This document shows positions 35,309-47,600 of a stretch of DNA of 64,000 nt, one piece after another. Made by a program: the position numbers and the translations under genes. The stretch covers positions 24,481,774 through 24,545,773 of the forward strand of contig JAPTYO010000001.1 in the NCBI GenBank assembly GCA_036873135.1, read 5' to 3'. Each line of letters opens with the position of its first letter. Position 1 is the first letter of the stretch. The notes under the pieces were generated by a model. It searched no databases, had not been told where the DNA came from, and saw only the letters and a program-made list of their open reading frames with translations. This DNA is from Clarkia xantiana subsp. parviflora. Its lineage: Eukaryota; Streptophyta; Magnoliopsida; Myrtales; Onagraceae.

Positions 35309-36874
35309 ATGTCCAACTTCCCAGTGGAAGGAAATAATCCCCCAGCAGATCCTACCACCTCGAGGCCAACCACCAGAGAAGATCCGTCCATCCCACAAGC
35401 TAATGGCGTAGGTAATAATGGAAATCTCAGTCATTCCAAGTCATTACCAAATCCAGAAGAAGAAAGAACAGTCCCCCCGGTTGTCCCCCAAGAAGTATTG
35501 GCGGCCTTCATAACCTTTTGGAATCAAGCCCAGGCGGGCACCATCCCCGAAAAGGCACCCGCTCAAGAAACTTCCCAAAAGGAGGAGGTGGCATCCAGCG
35601 TAAAAATCCAGGAGAAAGAACCCCTGGAGAAAGAAATCCCTAAGACTCTTGAAGAAGAAATGGCGAGCAAAGAACCTGTCTTATTCACTATGGAACAGGT
35701 GGAAGAGTTGTTAGAGAGAAAGAGAAGGGGGACGAACGATCTACTGATTGTTCGCGATCATACCTCCCATCCTTTCTCTAAAAGGATGTTCAACACTCGA
35801 GTTCCTCCGCAAGTCTTTGCGAGGAACATCGACGACTACACGGGCGAAGGAGATCCTGTTCGCCACATCAACACCTATAACTCTTCCCTCCTGGGAAGAG
35901 GGGCGACTCCGGATCACTATGCAGCCCTCTTCCCAACTACGTTGAAAGAAGAAGCGTCCACTTGGTTCTATGGCATCCCCAACAACTCGATCGATTGATG
36001 AGCGGAACTGAAGGCTAAATTCATCGAAGGCCATATAGGCCAAAGACAGCGCCTGAAGAGTATGGATTTCCTAGATAAAATTGAACAAGGTTCTGATGAA
36101 ACCTTGGCCAATTATTACACTAGGTTCCATAAGATACTCCAACAGTTAAATGAAGACGCCACGGATGGCGAGTTGATCAGGACCTTCTGGAGAGGTCTTA
36201 GGACACAGAGCCAAGCTCTGAAGGACAACACGGTGATGAAGCCGGTGAGAAAGATCGATGCCCTCGCCACGAAGGTAAAGAAGTACATAGATCTGGAAAG
36301 ATCACACGAAAAATCGCCTCGAGAAATCAAGCGCCCAGTCGTGCCAACAAAAACCGAAGAAGGCTCCACTTCTCGACCACCTAAGAAGGAAGAAAGACGA
36401 GAGGGGAACTTCCGACCTGGAAACCGTCCGGGAATAAGAAATCCTAACTCTTATCCAGGAAAGTTCACTCCTCTAACACACAATGTAGCGGTGGTACTCC
36501 AGGAAATGGAAAACCTTCGCCTTAGCCCCCCGCCAGCCGTAAAGAAGAACCTGATGGGCCACCAAATGAGCGCCTATTGTCGTTACCATCAAACACGGGG
36601 GCACGATACAAAAGAGTGTATTATCCTAAAGCAAGATATAGAAGCCCTTATACAAAGGGGCAAACTGTTAAAATTTGTCGAGAAGGCCTCCAATATTCCA
36701 AAAAAGCGGGATCGAAGCCCAAGGGAAGATTCTCGATCCCCTCCACCCGACCATCCCGCTCCAAGAGGAACGATAAATTTCATTGCCGGAGGATTCGCTG
36801 CAGGAGGAGGAACAAATTCGGCTCGGGAAGTGTACGCTGCACAAATATCCACAGCGGCAGTAATGGGGAAGTGA
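35309..36874 (+). pseudogene. Gypsy gag polyprotein with tandem TGA stops
   Basis: One frame from MSNFPVEGNN to a TGA at 36872-36874, broken only by two adjacent stops, TGATGA, at 35996-36001. Before the stops: an acidic, low-complexity N-terminal 140 residues, then the capsid-type start PFSKRMFNTRVPPQVF and HYAALFPTTLKEEASTWFYG (retrotransposon gag domain). After: FIEGHIGQRQRLKSMDFLDK, ETLANYYTRFHKILQQLN, GELIRTFWRGLR, a charged stretch, and the zinc-knuckle variant CRYHQTRGHDTKEC typical of Tat gag. Everything else in 521 codons is intact. Either both TGAs are mutations of Trp/Arg codons, or the copy made a truncated gag. It forms virus-like particles in active relatives. Confidence 0.88.
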
Positions 36875-36889
36875 CCTCGGGAACCCGAC

Positions 36890-37388
36890 CTCGAGACCAT
36901 TAGTTTCACGATCAACAATCTTGCAAAAATAGATCAACCACATGAAGATGCTCTGGTGGTCACTCTACTGATCGCCACTTATAAAGTCAAAAGGATCCTC
37001 ATCGATAGTGGAAGCTCGACGGATATCCTCTTTTACCAAGCATTCTTACAACTAGGTTTCTCCAAAAAAGATCTGAAGAAAGTCGATTTTCCTTTGACAG
37101 GCTTCGCAGGAGAAACTATTTATCCTTTGGGCGCCATTCGACTAACCACCATCTTGGGAGGAGAAAACCTTACAAGTGGATATACTTTTCATAGTGGTTG
37201 ATGCAGTTTCATCCTACAACGCCATCATTGGGAGAACTACCCTCAATCCTTACCGCATCATCCCTTCAACAGCGCATCAAATAATGAAATTCTCGACGCC
37301 TCGGGCAATCGGTGAAGTTCGAGGAGATCAGGCCATAGCGCGATGCTGCTATCATACGACGACACAACGATCAGAGAAATCACAGTAA
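36890..37388 (+). pseudogene. Gypsy aspartic protease fragment (element E)
   Basis: VTLLIATYKVKRILIDSGSS with the DSGSS catalytic motif and TDILFYQAFLQLGF (36956-37201). The frame is then lost near 37180 and resumes one frame over as FIVVDAVSSYNAIIGRTTLN, ending at 37388. It corresponds to the F protease at about 50080-50540. No RT follows; the element passes directly into a spacer and the 77-bp array, which marks the pol deletion. Confidence 0.85.
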
Positions 37389-37526
37389 ATTTTGTGATAG
37401 ATACCTATTTTTGTTATAACTAATGTCAAGCTTTCCTTTTTGATATAATATTCAAGAAATGATGAATGAAAGGGTCCCCCGAGATCCATTTTCTTTATAA
37501 AGAAATCATTTCGATATTATCATCCT
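37389..37526 (+). other. Spacer between protease and 77-bp array
   Basis: Short non-coding stretch with no recognisable RT. It marks the point where pol is missing. Confidence 0.5.
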
Positions 37527-38528
37527 CGATCGAAGACCTCCAAATCGGTTGTCGACCATTATGTTCCCAAAATGGTGACTAAAGCCTAGGTGCGGCAACA
37601 ATTCGATCGAAGACCTCCAAATCGGTTGTCGACCATTATGTGCCCAAAATGGCGACTAAAGCCTAGGTGCGGCGACAATTCGATCAAAGACCTCCAAATC
37701 GGTTGTCGACCATTATGTGCCCAAAATGGCGACTAAAGCCTAGGTGCGGTGACAATTCGATCGAAGACCTCCAAATCGGTTGTCAACCATTATGTGCCCA
37801 AAATGGCGACTAAAGCCTAGGTGCGGCGACAATTCGATCGAAGACCTCCAAATCGGTTGTCGACCATTACGTGCCTAAAATGGCGACTAAAGCCTAGGTG
37901 CGGCGACAATTCGATCGAAGACCTCCAAATCGGTTGTCGACCATTATGTGCCCAAAATGGCGATTAAATCCTAGGTGCGGCGACAATTCGATCGAAGACC
38001 TCCAAATCGGTTGTCGACCATTATGTGCCCAAAATGGCGACTAAAGCCTAGGTGCGGCGACAATTCGATCGAAGACCTCCAAATCGGTTGTCGACCATTA
38101 TGTGCCCAAAATGGCGACTAAAGTCTAGGTGCGGCGACAATTCGATCGAAGACCTCCAAATCGGTTGTCGACCATTATGTGCTCAAAATGGCGACTAAAG
38201 CCTAGGTGCGGCGACAATTCGATCGAAGACCTCCAAATCGGTTGTCGACCATTATGTGTCCAAAATGGCGACTAAAGCCTAGGTGCGGCGACAATTCGAT
38301 CGAAGACCTCCAAATTGGTTGTCGACCATTATGTTCCCAAAATGGCGACTAAAGCGTAGGTACGGTGACAATTCGATCGAAGACCTCCAAATCGGTTGTT
38401 GACCATTATGTGCCCAAAATGGCGACTACAGCCTAGGTGCGGCAACAATTCGATCGAAAACCTCCAAATCGGTTGTCGACCATTATGTGCCCAAAATGGC
38501 GATCAAAGCTTAGGAACGGCGACAACTC
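37527..38528. repeat. 77-bp tandem array, 13 units
   Basis: Thirteen units of exactly 77 bases, starting CGATCGAAGACCTCCAAATC and containing GTTGTCGACCATTATGTG and AAAGCCTAGGTGCGGCGACA. The phase is preserved from 37527 to 38528 with no indels; only point differences occur. Each unit has palindromic CGATCG, GTCGAC and CCTAGG sites. It sits in the 3' untranslated part of element E, where Tat-group elements are known to hold variable tandem repeats that can seed satellites. Confidence 0.97.
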
Positions 38529-38741
38529 GATCAAAATCACCACGTCTCAAAAAGTGATACCCCCCCGACAGCGAAGGTCGAGGTATGTCCTATGTTTACC
38601 AAAAAGGGATATAATTATTAACGATTCTTAAATCGTTAAATTCTAGCAAAGAACGACAGAAGCTAGAAATCCTTTATTAAGGAAATTTATTACAAAAAGA
38701 GTCACCCTCAAAAGAAGGACATTCTAGATGAGTAAGAACTC
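38529..38741. other. Spacer between array and antisense ORF
   Basis: Non-coding. It would hold the 3' end of the antisense transcript. Confidence 0.4.
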
Positions 38742-40123
38742 TCATAAAGTTTTCTTCCCCTTAGAGGACGAAGTTACAAAATCATCACTTTCTTTAGTAA
38801 CTTCTAAGTATTTCTGAAGAAAAGGAACTCGAGAAAAAGGAAATTCAGGTTGATATGCTCTTAAGTTAGCAACCATCTCCTTTAAAGATGAGAAAAGCAA
38901 GTCCGAAGCTGCCACGGTAATATCAGAGGTAAAAGCAGAACTCACCTTATATTGTTCCACGGCCATAGCTTCAGATTTTCTCAAGGTCAACAATTCCTTT
39001 AGCAACACGTCGACTCTCACCCCCCATACCGCATTCTCGACTTGAAGGTTACCCTTCTCCTTTTTCTTTCTCTCCAATAAATAATGATGCTCCTTCATCA
39101 AAGCGATGGAACTCTGTAAGGATTCCTCGCACTTATGAAGATCACGCCGCAAAAGGGAAGAGGTCTCAGCTGCTAGTTTGAGGTCCTCTTTCAAATTAGC
39201 ATTCTCCTCTCGGAGGCTTTGAACTTCAGTCGCAATTGCTGGGGGCACGGAAGTCTTATTTTTCTTATACGCCTGTAACTCCTCGAGAAGATCGATTATC
39301 AAGCGAGAAAGCTGAAGGGAGTCTTGGGAGACCTATGAAAAAGAAACGGTTGAACTATTTAATGAAGCAAATAAAGAGTAAACATGGCGAGCTTATTAGA
39401 GGGCCGCCCTTACCTCAGCTTTTTTTTTAGAGAAAAAGGCGAGCAGCCTTTTCCACGTCCTCAGGATCCGTTCCCAGACGAAGACGATCTCGAGGGGGAA
39501 CGGAAGCATTCAACAAATGAAGTGCCATGTCGGAGCCAACGAATGAATGTCCCTCTTTGAGGGAATACCCCTACGAAGATCGGAGAGGATCCCAATTCTT
39601 TTTTGGGTCCACAGCAGGATGCAACAACATATCCCAGTTGAAGGGAGGACCCTAGTAACTCGGAAAACCACCGGAAGATACCTCAGGAGGAGAAGATAAC
39701 GAAGTTGGCTTATCAACTTGAGGTGAAGATTTTGAAGTCGAGGAAGAAGAGGAACTTCCTCCTTGTCTCTTCCTTCACCAAGAATCGCCGCCCCTGTCCC
39801 TACTCGAGCGGCGAGCAATACTTTTTGCCTTACCTTGGGAGGAGTATGGCGGGGAAGGTTCAACAGGAAGATTGGCGTCAACATCAATAGGAGTATCGAA
39901 AGAAGCCCCCCGATTAACTACCGGATCAGGGGCTGAGGAAGTACTCGTCATGACCGAAGAGATTGGGAACTCCTCCTTAGCTCGAAGGTTGTTCAGGAGA
40001 ATCATCTTTATGAAGTCTGGAAAGAATAATCCACGTTGGAAAAAAGTCGTCGAAAAAAGGGTATTCAATAAAAATACAAATAAGAATCCCCTCAGAAGTA
40101 CCTGAAGAAGGGGAATCAGCCAT
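38742..40123 (-). pseudogene. Antisense spliced ORF of Gypsy E, coiled-coil protein
   Basis: Runs opposite to gag. Start ATG at 40121-40123 (MADSPSS). Exon 1 (40102-40123) is followed by a GT...AG intron to exon 2, which begins at 40016 in frame (DFIKMILLNNLRAKEEF, then DTPIDVDANLPVEPSPP). Farther on: WDMLLHPAVDPKKNWDPLRS, FVGSDMALHLLNASVPPRDR and DPEDVEKAARLF (39440-39620), then, after a likely intron, ATEVQSLREENANLKEDL, a long charged coiled coil, ending SSSKGKKTL (38742-39302). Frame breaks lie near 39776 and 39425. Extra, often antisense, ORFs are known from Tat elements. A TATA box lies 85 bp upstream. Function unknown. Confidence 0.6.
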
Positions 40124-40207
40124 GGTCACCGGAGCTCACAGAAGACTTACAGAAGTTAACTCTAAGATGGAGTAAAAAATTAGACACTAAAAAAGAGGCA
40201 ATGGTGG

Positions 40208-40215
40208 TATTTATA
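40208..40215 (-). promoter_or_regulatory. Putative TATA box of the antisense ORF
   Basis: Minus strand TAGTATAAATACC, about 85 bases before the ATG at 40123, a normal plant distance allowing a leader of about 55 bases. The sequence between is purine-rich and ATG-free. Confidence 0.6.
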
Positions 40216-40533
40216 CTAGAGCCTCTCCCCCAAAAGGAACAACTTCCCAAGGAAGCCTTCCCGAGGTCAGCCATCCATTGATGCACTTACTGACAGCTCC
40301 ACCGTTGTCGTACATCTGTCAAAAGATTAGTAGAATAACCCCCTCGCTTCCCAAGAAACCCTCAACGGTCGAAATTACCAAGTCAAACTCGCCTCGATAG
40401 GAGGATTCCAAAACTTTTGCGAGCCCAAGTCCTATAAAGATCAACAGTGTTCTCACCAAAGATCAGAGGTAATACTCGACTCAAGACCTCCCCTTTATAA
40501 ATAAAGTTGACGAATTAAGTCTCGGGGGGAAAG

Positions 40534-41357
40534 TGTTGGGTTATGATTGATTAAACTCGCCCAAGTACAAGAGTCGAGTACGTTCAAGGACAGGGAAAGA
40601 AGAGTCGTCGACCTTCCTAACTCGTCTTAACGAGATAAGGATGAAAGGTCGACGACGACTTATGAAAATGTCGACTTCTAAAGTACGACTGCCCGCCATC
40701 AGAAGAAACCTTCCTTCGAAGGTAAAGACACGTGGTGACCTGCTTATCACTATCATCAGAAGAAACCTTCCTTCGAAAGTAAAGACAGGTGGCGACCTGC
40801 TGCTTATCACTATCATCAGAAGAAACCTTCCTTCGAAGGTAAAGACAGGTGGCGACCTGCTTATCACTATCATCAGAAGAAACCTTCCTTCGAAGGTAAA
40901 GACAGGTGGCGACCTGCTTGTCACTATCATCAAAGGAAACCTTCCTCCGGTAGTAAACACAGGTGGCGACCTGCTTCAACCGTCATCAGAGGAAACCTTC
41001 CTCTAGAAGTAAAAACAGGTGGTGACATGCTTGTCACCTGCTTGGCCGACTCTAAAGAGAAACCCACCAAAGAGGGTAACCGCCATATAAAGTCGGTAAC
41101 TTATCCCTATAAATATGGACTATTTTCTATTTACTTAGTGATTCAGTCAGTTCTAAATACGTTCATATATTATTACTCTCAAATCCATTACTGCCTTAAG
41201 CTTTGGAGTGGAATCAGGGCCATCCCCACCCCTTTTTCAGGTTCTCGCCCCACACAACCTCTTAGAGGAAAACTTAGCGTTCGAGAGAGCTAAGTCCGAG
41301 GCAATACTTGGAAGTCCATTTCCCAAAGTTCAAGGCCACGTCATTTTGATCCCAACA
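40534..41357 (+). repeat. 3' LTR of Gypsy E
   Basis: 824 bp, nearly identical to 34427-35248. Preceded by the purine tract TCGGGGGGAAAG. Holds the same 57-bp repeat block with a 3-base insertion (CTG) near 40801. Confidence 0.93.
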
Positions 41358-41362
41358 CTATG

Positions 41363-41907
41363 GAATGCTAAACGTGTACATGCAAGTAATCTAACTACGC
41401 AGCGGAATAGTGTACACATATCTTTTAGCTTTCCTGCCCAAGAACGTCGTGGAGGGAATTCTAATCCTCCGGTCGGAGCCACGTACAAGTTCTTCATGAG
41501 AAGAATTCCTACGCGGTGTAAGCTCCAAAATAAAGCCTCTGATCGATTCTTCAAAGGGGACAGAACCTCGGACTAAGATGTGCCGAAAATTTCAACTTAA
41601 GGGGGTGGGAGGGTTTCTCTCAAGTTCCTCAATGGAGGTACTTCTTATTATGAATGATGTCTATACCCCTTAGGTGAGTCCCCTATATATAGGATTGGTG
41701 GAGTGGACAAAAGTCCACTCCAACCAATGTGGGACAAATTCGGCCGAACTATGCAATGAAGGGGGGGCCCAATTTTGGACCTCCCATGTCAATTAGGAAT
41801 TGGGTTTGGCCCAATTAGCCTAATATGAGAATTACCTAATTAACTTAGGTAATTTCCTTAACATTAACGGGCTACCAATTAAGGCGCCACGTCACCATAT
41901 GCTAATA
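41363..41907 (-). repeat. Main part of the left (3') LTR of Copia D
   Basis: Continues the LTR started at 34399-34426 after element E and the duplicated CTATG. Ends CATATGCTAATA, a C-to-T change from the expected CTAACA. Confidence 0.88.
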
Positions 41908-43042
41908 GCTCCCACTCGCCGGAATGGGAGGGTGCCTGTTAATATATAGTTATCCAATAACATCAACATCTCAGTCTTCAGTCTTTGTTTCTGTCTCCGA
42001 ATAGTTCATACGAGGTTTGCCGTGCGACCGACGGATACGACGGGCATCGTGCTACTCATCTGTTAGGAGTATTGTAGCGCCCGCAGAACGTTGATTCCCT
42101 TTCGTAAATCAATCTTGTTAAAATAAAACATGTACCGCACTGTATCCTTGGTCAACTGATAATTCTCCAATTGCCCAGTTTTCCATATAGAAATACTTCT
42201 CCAGGGCATCCGTTACAAGTGTTCACAACCTTCAACTAATATCCGGTTGGCGGCCACCTAGTGAACACAAGAGTCGGTGAATTATAGGTGAACTCGACCA
42301 TCCCCATTGTTTATACCCTTAGTCTAAATCAACCGGTTTCCGAGACGTGGTCACTTGGCTGTTTTCTTTGGCTCTACGCTCGTACGCCAGGAAGCGAACA
42401 TTGAGCTAGACCTTTAGGTATAAATTCTGAGTCCGAGAGGATACTTTGGATGCCTCTTCATAAGACATACAGGATCAATCACACGCTCAAGGTGAAGAAG
42501 TATGCGCCCTTTGAATCACTAGGATTCTAGCTAGCACAACCGAGCATGACCCCGTGGTCGAACATGGCATGCGCAGTATGAAGCACGCGTCGATAGCACA
42601 CCTGGACTAGCCAGGATTGGGATATGTCAATCATGCTATTACAGAATCTTTCATCTGGCCCTGAATGTGATTTTAATGATGGACTGGGTCTAACACGGCG
42701 ATGTACAAAACGAAGATTAAGTCATGCATTAACAAGGTTATCGTTTCGTTTAACCAGGTTTATCGCCCTGGTTCTTAGTCAATCTTGTTGTGGTAGAGGT
42801 CCCCCTCTCCTTACAAGATGACCGTGCCTGTGTGACGAGGCATGGTTTACATTCGACATAATTTTGGTGGAAGAGTTTTACCTCTTCCTACGACTTAGTT
42901 TATAGACCGTAAAATCCGATATTATATTTCATTATGACGTCGATAGATCATATACTCAGTTTGCAATTCTTTTATTCAATCGAAATAATATTATTTCAAA
43001 TTTCAAAATGTTATCGCTTATACAAGTCACTTATTTAAGCCC
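41908..43042 (-). other. Conserved non-coding 3' region of Copia D
   Basis: Counterpart of the regions in B and C. Block 42005-42100 is nearly identical to theirs. No gene. Confidence 0.55.
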
Positions 43043-44625
43043 TACGTGATCCAAGCAGTTTTACGTGCTTTTTGAAAATCTCTCTATGTAATGGCTTAGT
43101 TAATGGGTCTGCGACCATATTGTCTGTGGAAAAGTATTCTAGGGATTATATTGTCTTCCACAACTGATTTGGCATAACTGTATTTCACATCAATGTGTTT
43201 GGTCCTACTATGGTACTTTGGATTCTTAACTGCTGCAATGGCTGCCTGACTGTCGGAGTATACCTTCACAGGTTTGCTCTTCTTGTCAGTGCCAATTAAT
43301 GCAGTAGAAGCCTTTTCAGCCAGACTCCTTCTTATGCGTTTTTAGAAAGGGCAACGAAGTCTGATTCCATAGTGGAAAGCGCGACACATGATTGCTTCTT
43401 GCTTACCCATGATAAGGCAGCATCAGCAAGGAGGAAAACTCCCCCTGTGGTCGACTTACGATCGTCCGGATCGCCACCATGGTCGGCGTCACTATATCCA
43501 GTCAATTCGATTTGCCTGCCCTTATAGCACAGAACATAGTCGGCAGTACCTTTCAGATATCTTATAATTCGTTTTACGGCCTTTAAATGTTGATAGCTAG
43601 GATCTGATTGGAATATTACTACTAGGACCACAGCGTAACAGATGTCTGGCCGAGTACATAGCATGGCGTACATTAAACTTCCTACCATGCTTAGATACTC
43701 TGCACTCTTCATCTACTCTGCACTCTTTATCTGTTCACGCTCCTGCTGATTTTTCGGGCCATCACGCTTCAAGAGCGCACACCCGAACACAACTGGCATA
43801 TCCACGGGTTTGACATCAAGCATTCTGAATCTTTTCAATAGTTTGTTGATATATGATTCTTGAGACAGACAGAATCTCCGGGTGGCACGTTCTCGGGAAA
43901 TTTTAATGCCTAAGATGTACGTGGCCTCTCCCATGTATTTCATCTCAAATGCTGATGATAACCAGGACTTTGATTCGTTCATGAAACTCACATCGTTTGC
44001 AGCAATGAGTATGTCATCCACGTATAAGGTTATGATGACATACTTAGACCCGGAGGTCTTGGTGTAAACGCAGGGATCCTCTCCTGAAGGTTCACAAATC
44101 TGTTTCTGACAATTTCTTCGTGGAATCTGCGATACCATTGTCGAGACGATTGTTTAAGACCGTAAATAGATCTTTGGAGTTTGCAAACTTTACGTTCTTT
44201 GCCAGGAGTAATAAAACCCTCAAGCTACTCCATATAGATCTCTTACTCCAGGTTTCCATGGAGAAATGCGGTCTTTAACATCCATTTGATGCAGGCTCGT
44301 GATCGAGGCTTGCAATAAGGGCAAGGATGGCCCTAACTGTGGTGTAGCTCACAGTTGGTGAATATGTTTCATCAAAGTCCACTCCGTGAATTTGGGTATA
44401 TCCTTTCGCAATCGTTCGAGTTTTGCACCACTCAAATTTTCCATCAGTAGTGAATTATAAAATTTCACTTTCTAGCTCTGTGGTTAGCAGGTAAATCAAC
44501 TGAAGACCAAAACTGAATACGTTCTAATTTAGGCATTTTCATCCTCCATTGTTTTCATCCATTCCAACGTTTGAGGTTCTTCCAATGCTTGCCGAACCGT
44601 CATTGGTTCGTGAACGAATGTCTCA
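43043..44625 (-). pseudogene. Copia RT and RNase H remnant (element D)
   Basis: Best RNase H of the three copies. EDPCVYTKTSGSKYVIITLY and YVDDILIAANDVSF (about 44000), FEMKYMGEATYILGIKISRE and LSQESYINKLLKRFRMLDVK (43713-44138). Then YLSMVGSLMYAMLCTRPDIC, GYSDADHGGDPDDRKSTTG and VSKKQSCVALSTMESDFVAL (43332-43712), containing RNase H motifs. The 3' end near 43050-43330 is out of frame. A short local duplication near 43700-43730 (CTCTGCACTCTT twice) shifts the junction between the two blocks. RT start motifs lie in 44140-44450. Confidence 0.88.
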
Positions 44626-47600
44626 ATTGATGGGATACTTCTTCTTAAAAGAAATGTGTTGCCTTAGACTAAGTCTAGGCTCGATAATCTCATCTTAAGT
44701 CTGATCGTTACTCCCACTCGGAATAATGCTTCTTCTCGGAGCATTACTCCCACTGAGAACAATGGCGGTGCTAGAACTCTGGTCTACAACTTTCTTAGAA
44801 TGACCTCTTGGTCTCAGGATTTTACCTCCGAGATTTATTCCTTGATCACTAGGATCTGGAATCAAGTTAGTCGTTTCCTCCCACTAGGAATAATGGGCAG
44901 TCGATGACTATTGGATTTTCATCCAATGGTTCAGCATTATGATTCAGGTCCAACTTGATTCGCATTAACATTTAGTGATGATTATGTGAGGGGGAACGAG
45001 CCCTCCCACTGGATTTATTATGAGGACGTTTCCATCATCATTTACCATGTCATTCACTAATGCATTCACTAATGCTATATCATTCTCCCACTCGAAGTAA
45101 GTGGGACCTGAGAATCTCCGTTATCCATTTAATCCATCCTCAATCCAATAATGTGTCATGTTCGACCACGTTGCCACCAATCCAAGCTAATTTTAAACTT
45201 ACATCTTTCTAAGAGTAGACCGTACTCTTATTAAAATGCTTGTTTAATCCGCAAATTAATGCTGCTTAATGTTAAGGTTTAACCCAAATCAATCATAGCT
45301 TATATGGTAACGCGTCTACCTATTTTATGGGAACATAATGTTACATTAATATGATTCAACTTAATTTCATCCCGTAGGAACAATTAATGTTGGGTCCTAA
45401 TTTAAGGTAATTTTAAACTATGTTTCTCGAAGTATTTAATAATATGATTGCTTACCCAAACTTTTCGTTAAAGGCTTATAGTGGGAATGTCATTTTACTG
45501 ACTACTTCCTTTCGTTTGTTAACTCATCCAGAGACTTATCCACCTTATGGGCTATGCATTTAAGCTCTCGCTTTAATGCCATAGTTGACGTCTTACTAGA
45601 TCGTAGTAGCATTAAAGCATACTTCTAACTATAGTAGTCATCAATGAGTTATTTCCAAAGGATTATAAACGAAAATTCAGCATTCATTCATTAAAACACT
45701 TCATTATTAAATTTTTACTTCAAAACGATGTGTTATGTCTCTCGAGGCACACGCGTGTACGACGCATAAAACCAGTTTTATCCCGTGGTATAAATCGTTT
45801 CGTTCTAAATTTAATTTAATCGGATTTGAACATGTTTAATTATTACACAAATAATCATTTTAAATGGAGTACTAACAAATAAGAATTACTAAATCTTTCG
45901 ATCTAGCTACGCAATCGATGGGTATGTTCAGTTCAGTTGTACCGACTGAGATGACGGGGTATGTGAGTCGTTTCGTTTTATTCGTCTAGTTTTACCTGGC
46001 CGAAATTTTGGTCCTAACCCGTAGGTTTGTATTTTCGTTTCGAATCGTTCTCGTTAAACCGAGACGTTAAATTGATAAGCAAATTGAGCTTTGAATCAAG
46101 CAACAATTACTTTATTCAGTAACTCCGAATCTCAAAATAACCAAAATTTTAGAAACGAATAATGAACGATAAATGAAAATGGTATAATTCTTGATCTAAA
46201 GTTTGAATATTTGATTCATGATTCTGGCGCATATAGTCAAGAACTTTGAGTCATGTTGAACATCTCGTCTGAGTAAATTCACGAGTGAATCACTTCAAAT
46301 GATCTGTGTCCGTATAAAACATTTTACAGTTTCATACACATGATCTACGAGAGTATTTAAGACGCACTTTATCAACGGGGTTTAACCCAACAGATTATTG
46401 TATAGGACTTATTCGGTCCAGTTCTCTTCTTGCTATGCGAATCATGGTTCACTTCTTTCGAACTCATTATGGTGAGCAAATAAGGTTTCCCTTTCACTGC
46501 TGAGGTTACTGTATTTGATTAGGCTCACGGTTATTGAGTCTTGTCAATATCAGACAACCATATACATCATTTTCATGTTGACCTTTCATCCTGAAGATCC
46601 GATGCGGGTTTTACGCCGACATCTATGAAAAGAGAGAAGACCGTCTCCTTCAACCGAAATATTCTAGCGTTTGCATCCTTGCTTCCACCGAGGCGGATGC
46701 GAAGGAATACTAAGCTATAACATTGTCTGGTTTCAATTGAAGTCTTCATCAACCCCTTTTTACCAGGGTCGAATGTATCACCATATATGCGTTCATATCA
46801 TCAAAGAACCTACTCTAATTCTTGGGGAAACAAATTATTACATTCATTTCTCATTGTCAAAATCATACATATTACTATCTTCATCCGTAGTTGTCCTCTC
46901 CACTTTTCGGAATCGTAGTGGAGATTTCAACACACACACTCCAATTTTATTCATCATAATTAATACCATCAAGATTGCGAGTAATATCAAATTGCACTAA
47001 TTGAGCCAACTTCCACATTGATGATTATGCAAATCACGAAGACTATAACTTTTTGACAGAATTGCAAACATCGGATTATCTATAAGATGGAATACGACGA
47101 ATAGAGATCCTTCAATCACTAAACCAAACCGACCGCCAGTAAACCGAGGGAAGGGGGTGTTGTGAAAGAGTTCACACTATTGTCGTCTTCAATCCAATAA
47201 ATCAGTCTTTTGAAAACGGTTATTATGTTGCAAATTACCGGAACGAGAGTTTTCAAATAAGCATACCCGATCTAGGCTTTCCCAAGGCCCTTTTGATTTT
47301 AAAAGGAATTATATGATAATTTACGCATGCATAATACAATATTATGCCATAAATATCGAACAAACCAAAACATGCTTACGCGTCATGCGTCTAATGTTCC
47401 TAGCATATATAATTCTACGTAAAGTAAATTATCACATGCTTTCTATCCTTGAACATCCTTGTATACGTGTCAAAACATGGAACATCCACACAAATCATGC
47501 ATAATTGGCGACTGGAATTTTCAGTTTTAAAAACGTTTTGAAAATATTAGGGGTTGTTTTGCAATTCATGCTTACAATCAATCATGCGACATTTCTAGAC

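Larger units (their letters stand above)
34427..41357 (+). mobile_element. Gypsy element E, non-autonomous Tat-like (6931 bp)
   Basis: LTRs 34427-35248 and 40534-41357, starting TGTTGGGTTATGATTG and ending TTGATCCCAACA. Perfect target duplication CTATG (34422-34426, 41358-41362); the unbroken site is visible in the other LTR of D near 49107. Primer site TGGCGCCGTCTGTGGGAA from 35251; its first nine bases match the tRNA-Asp-type site used by Tat/Athila elements. Purine tract TCGGGGGGAAAG before 40534. Inside are gag (35309-36874), a protease fragment (to 37388), a 77-bp array (37527-38528) and an antisense ORF (38742-40123). No RT, RNase H or integrase, so it depends on enzymes from a partner element. 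Confidence 0.95.

Noticed and set aside
37527..38528. CRISPR-like regular array
   Set aside because: Units are contiguous 77-bp repeats with no variable spacers, in a plant retroelement.
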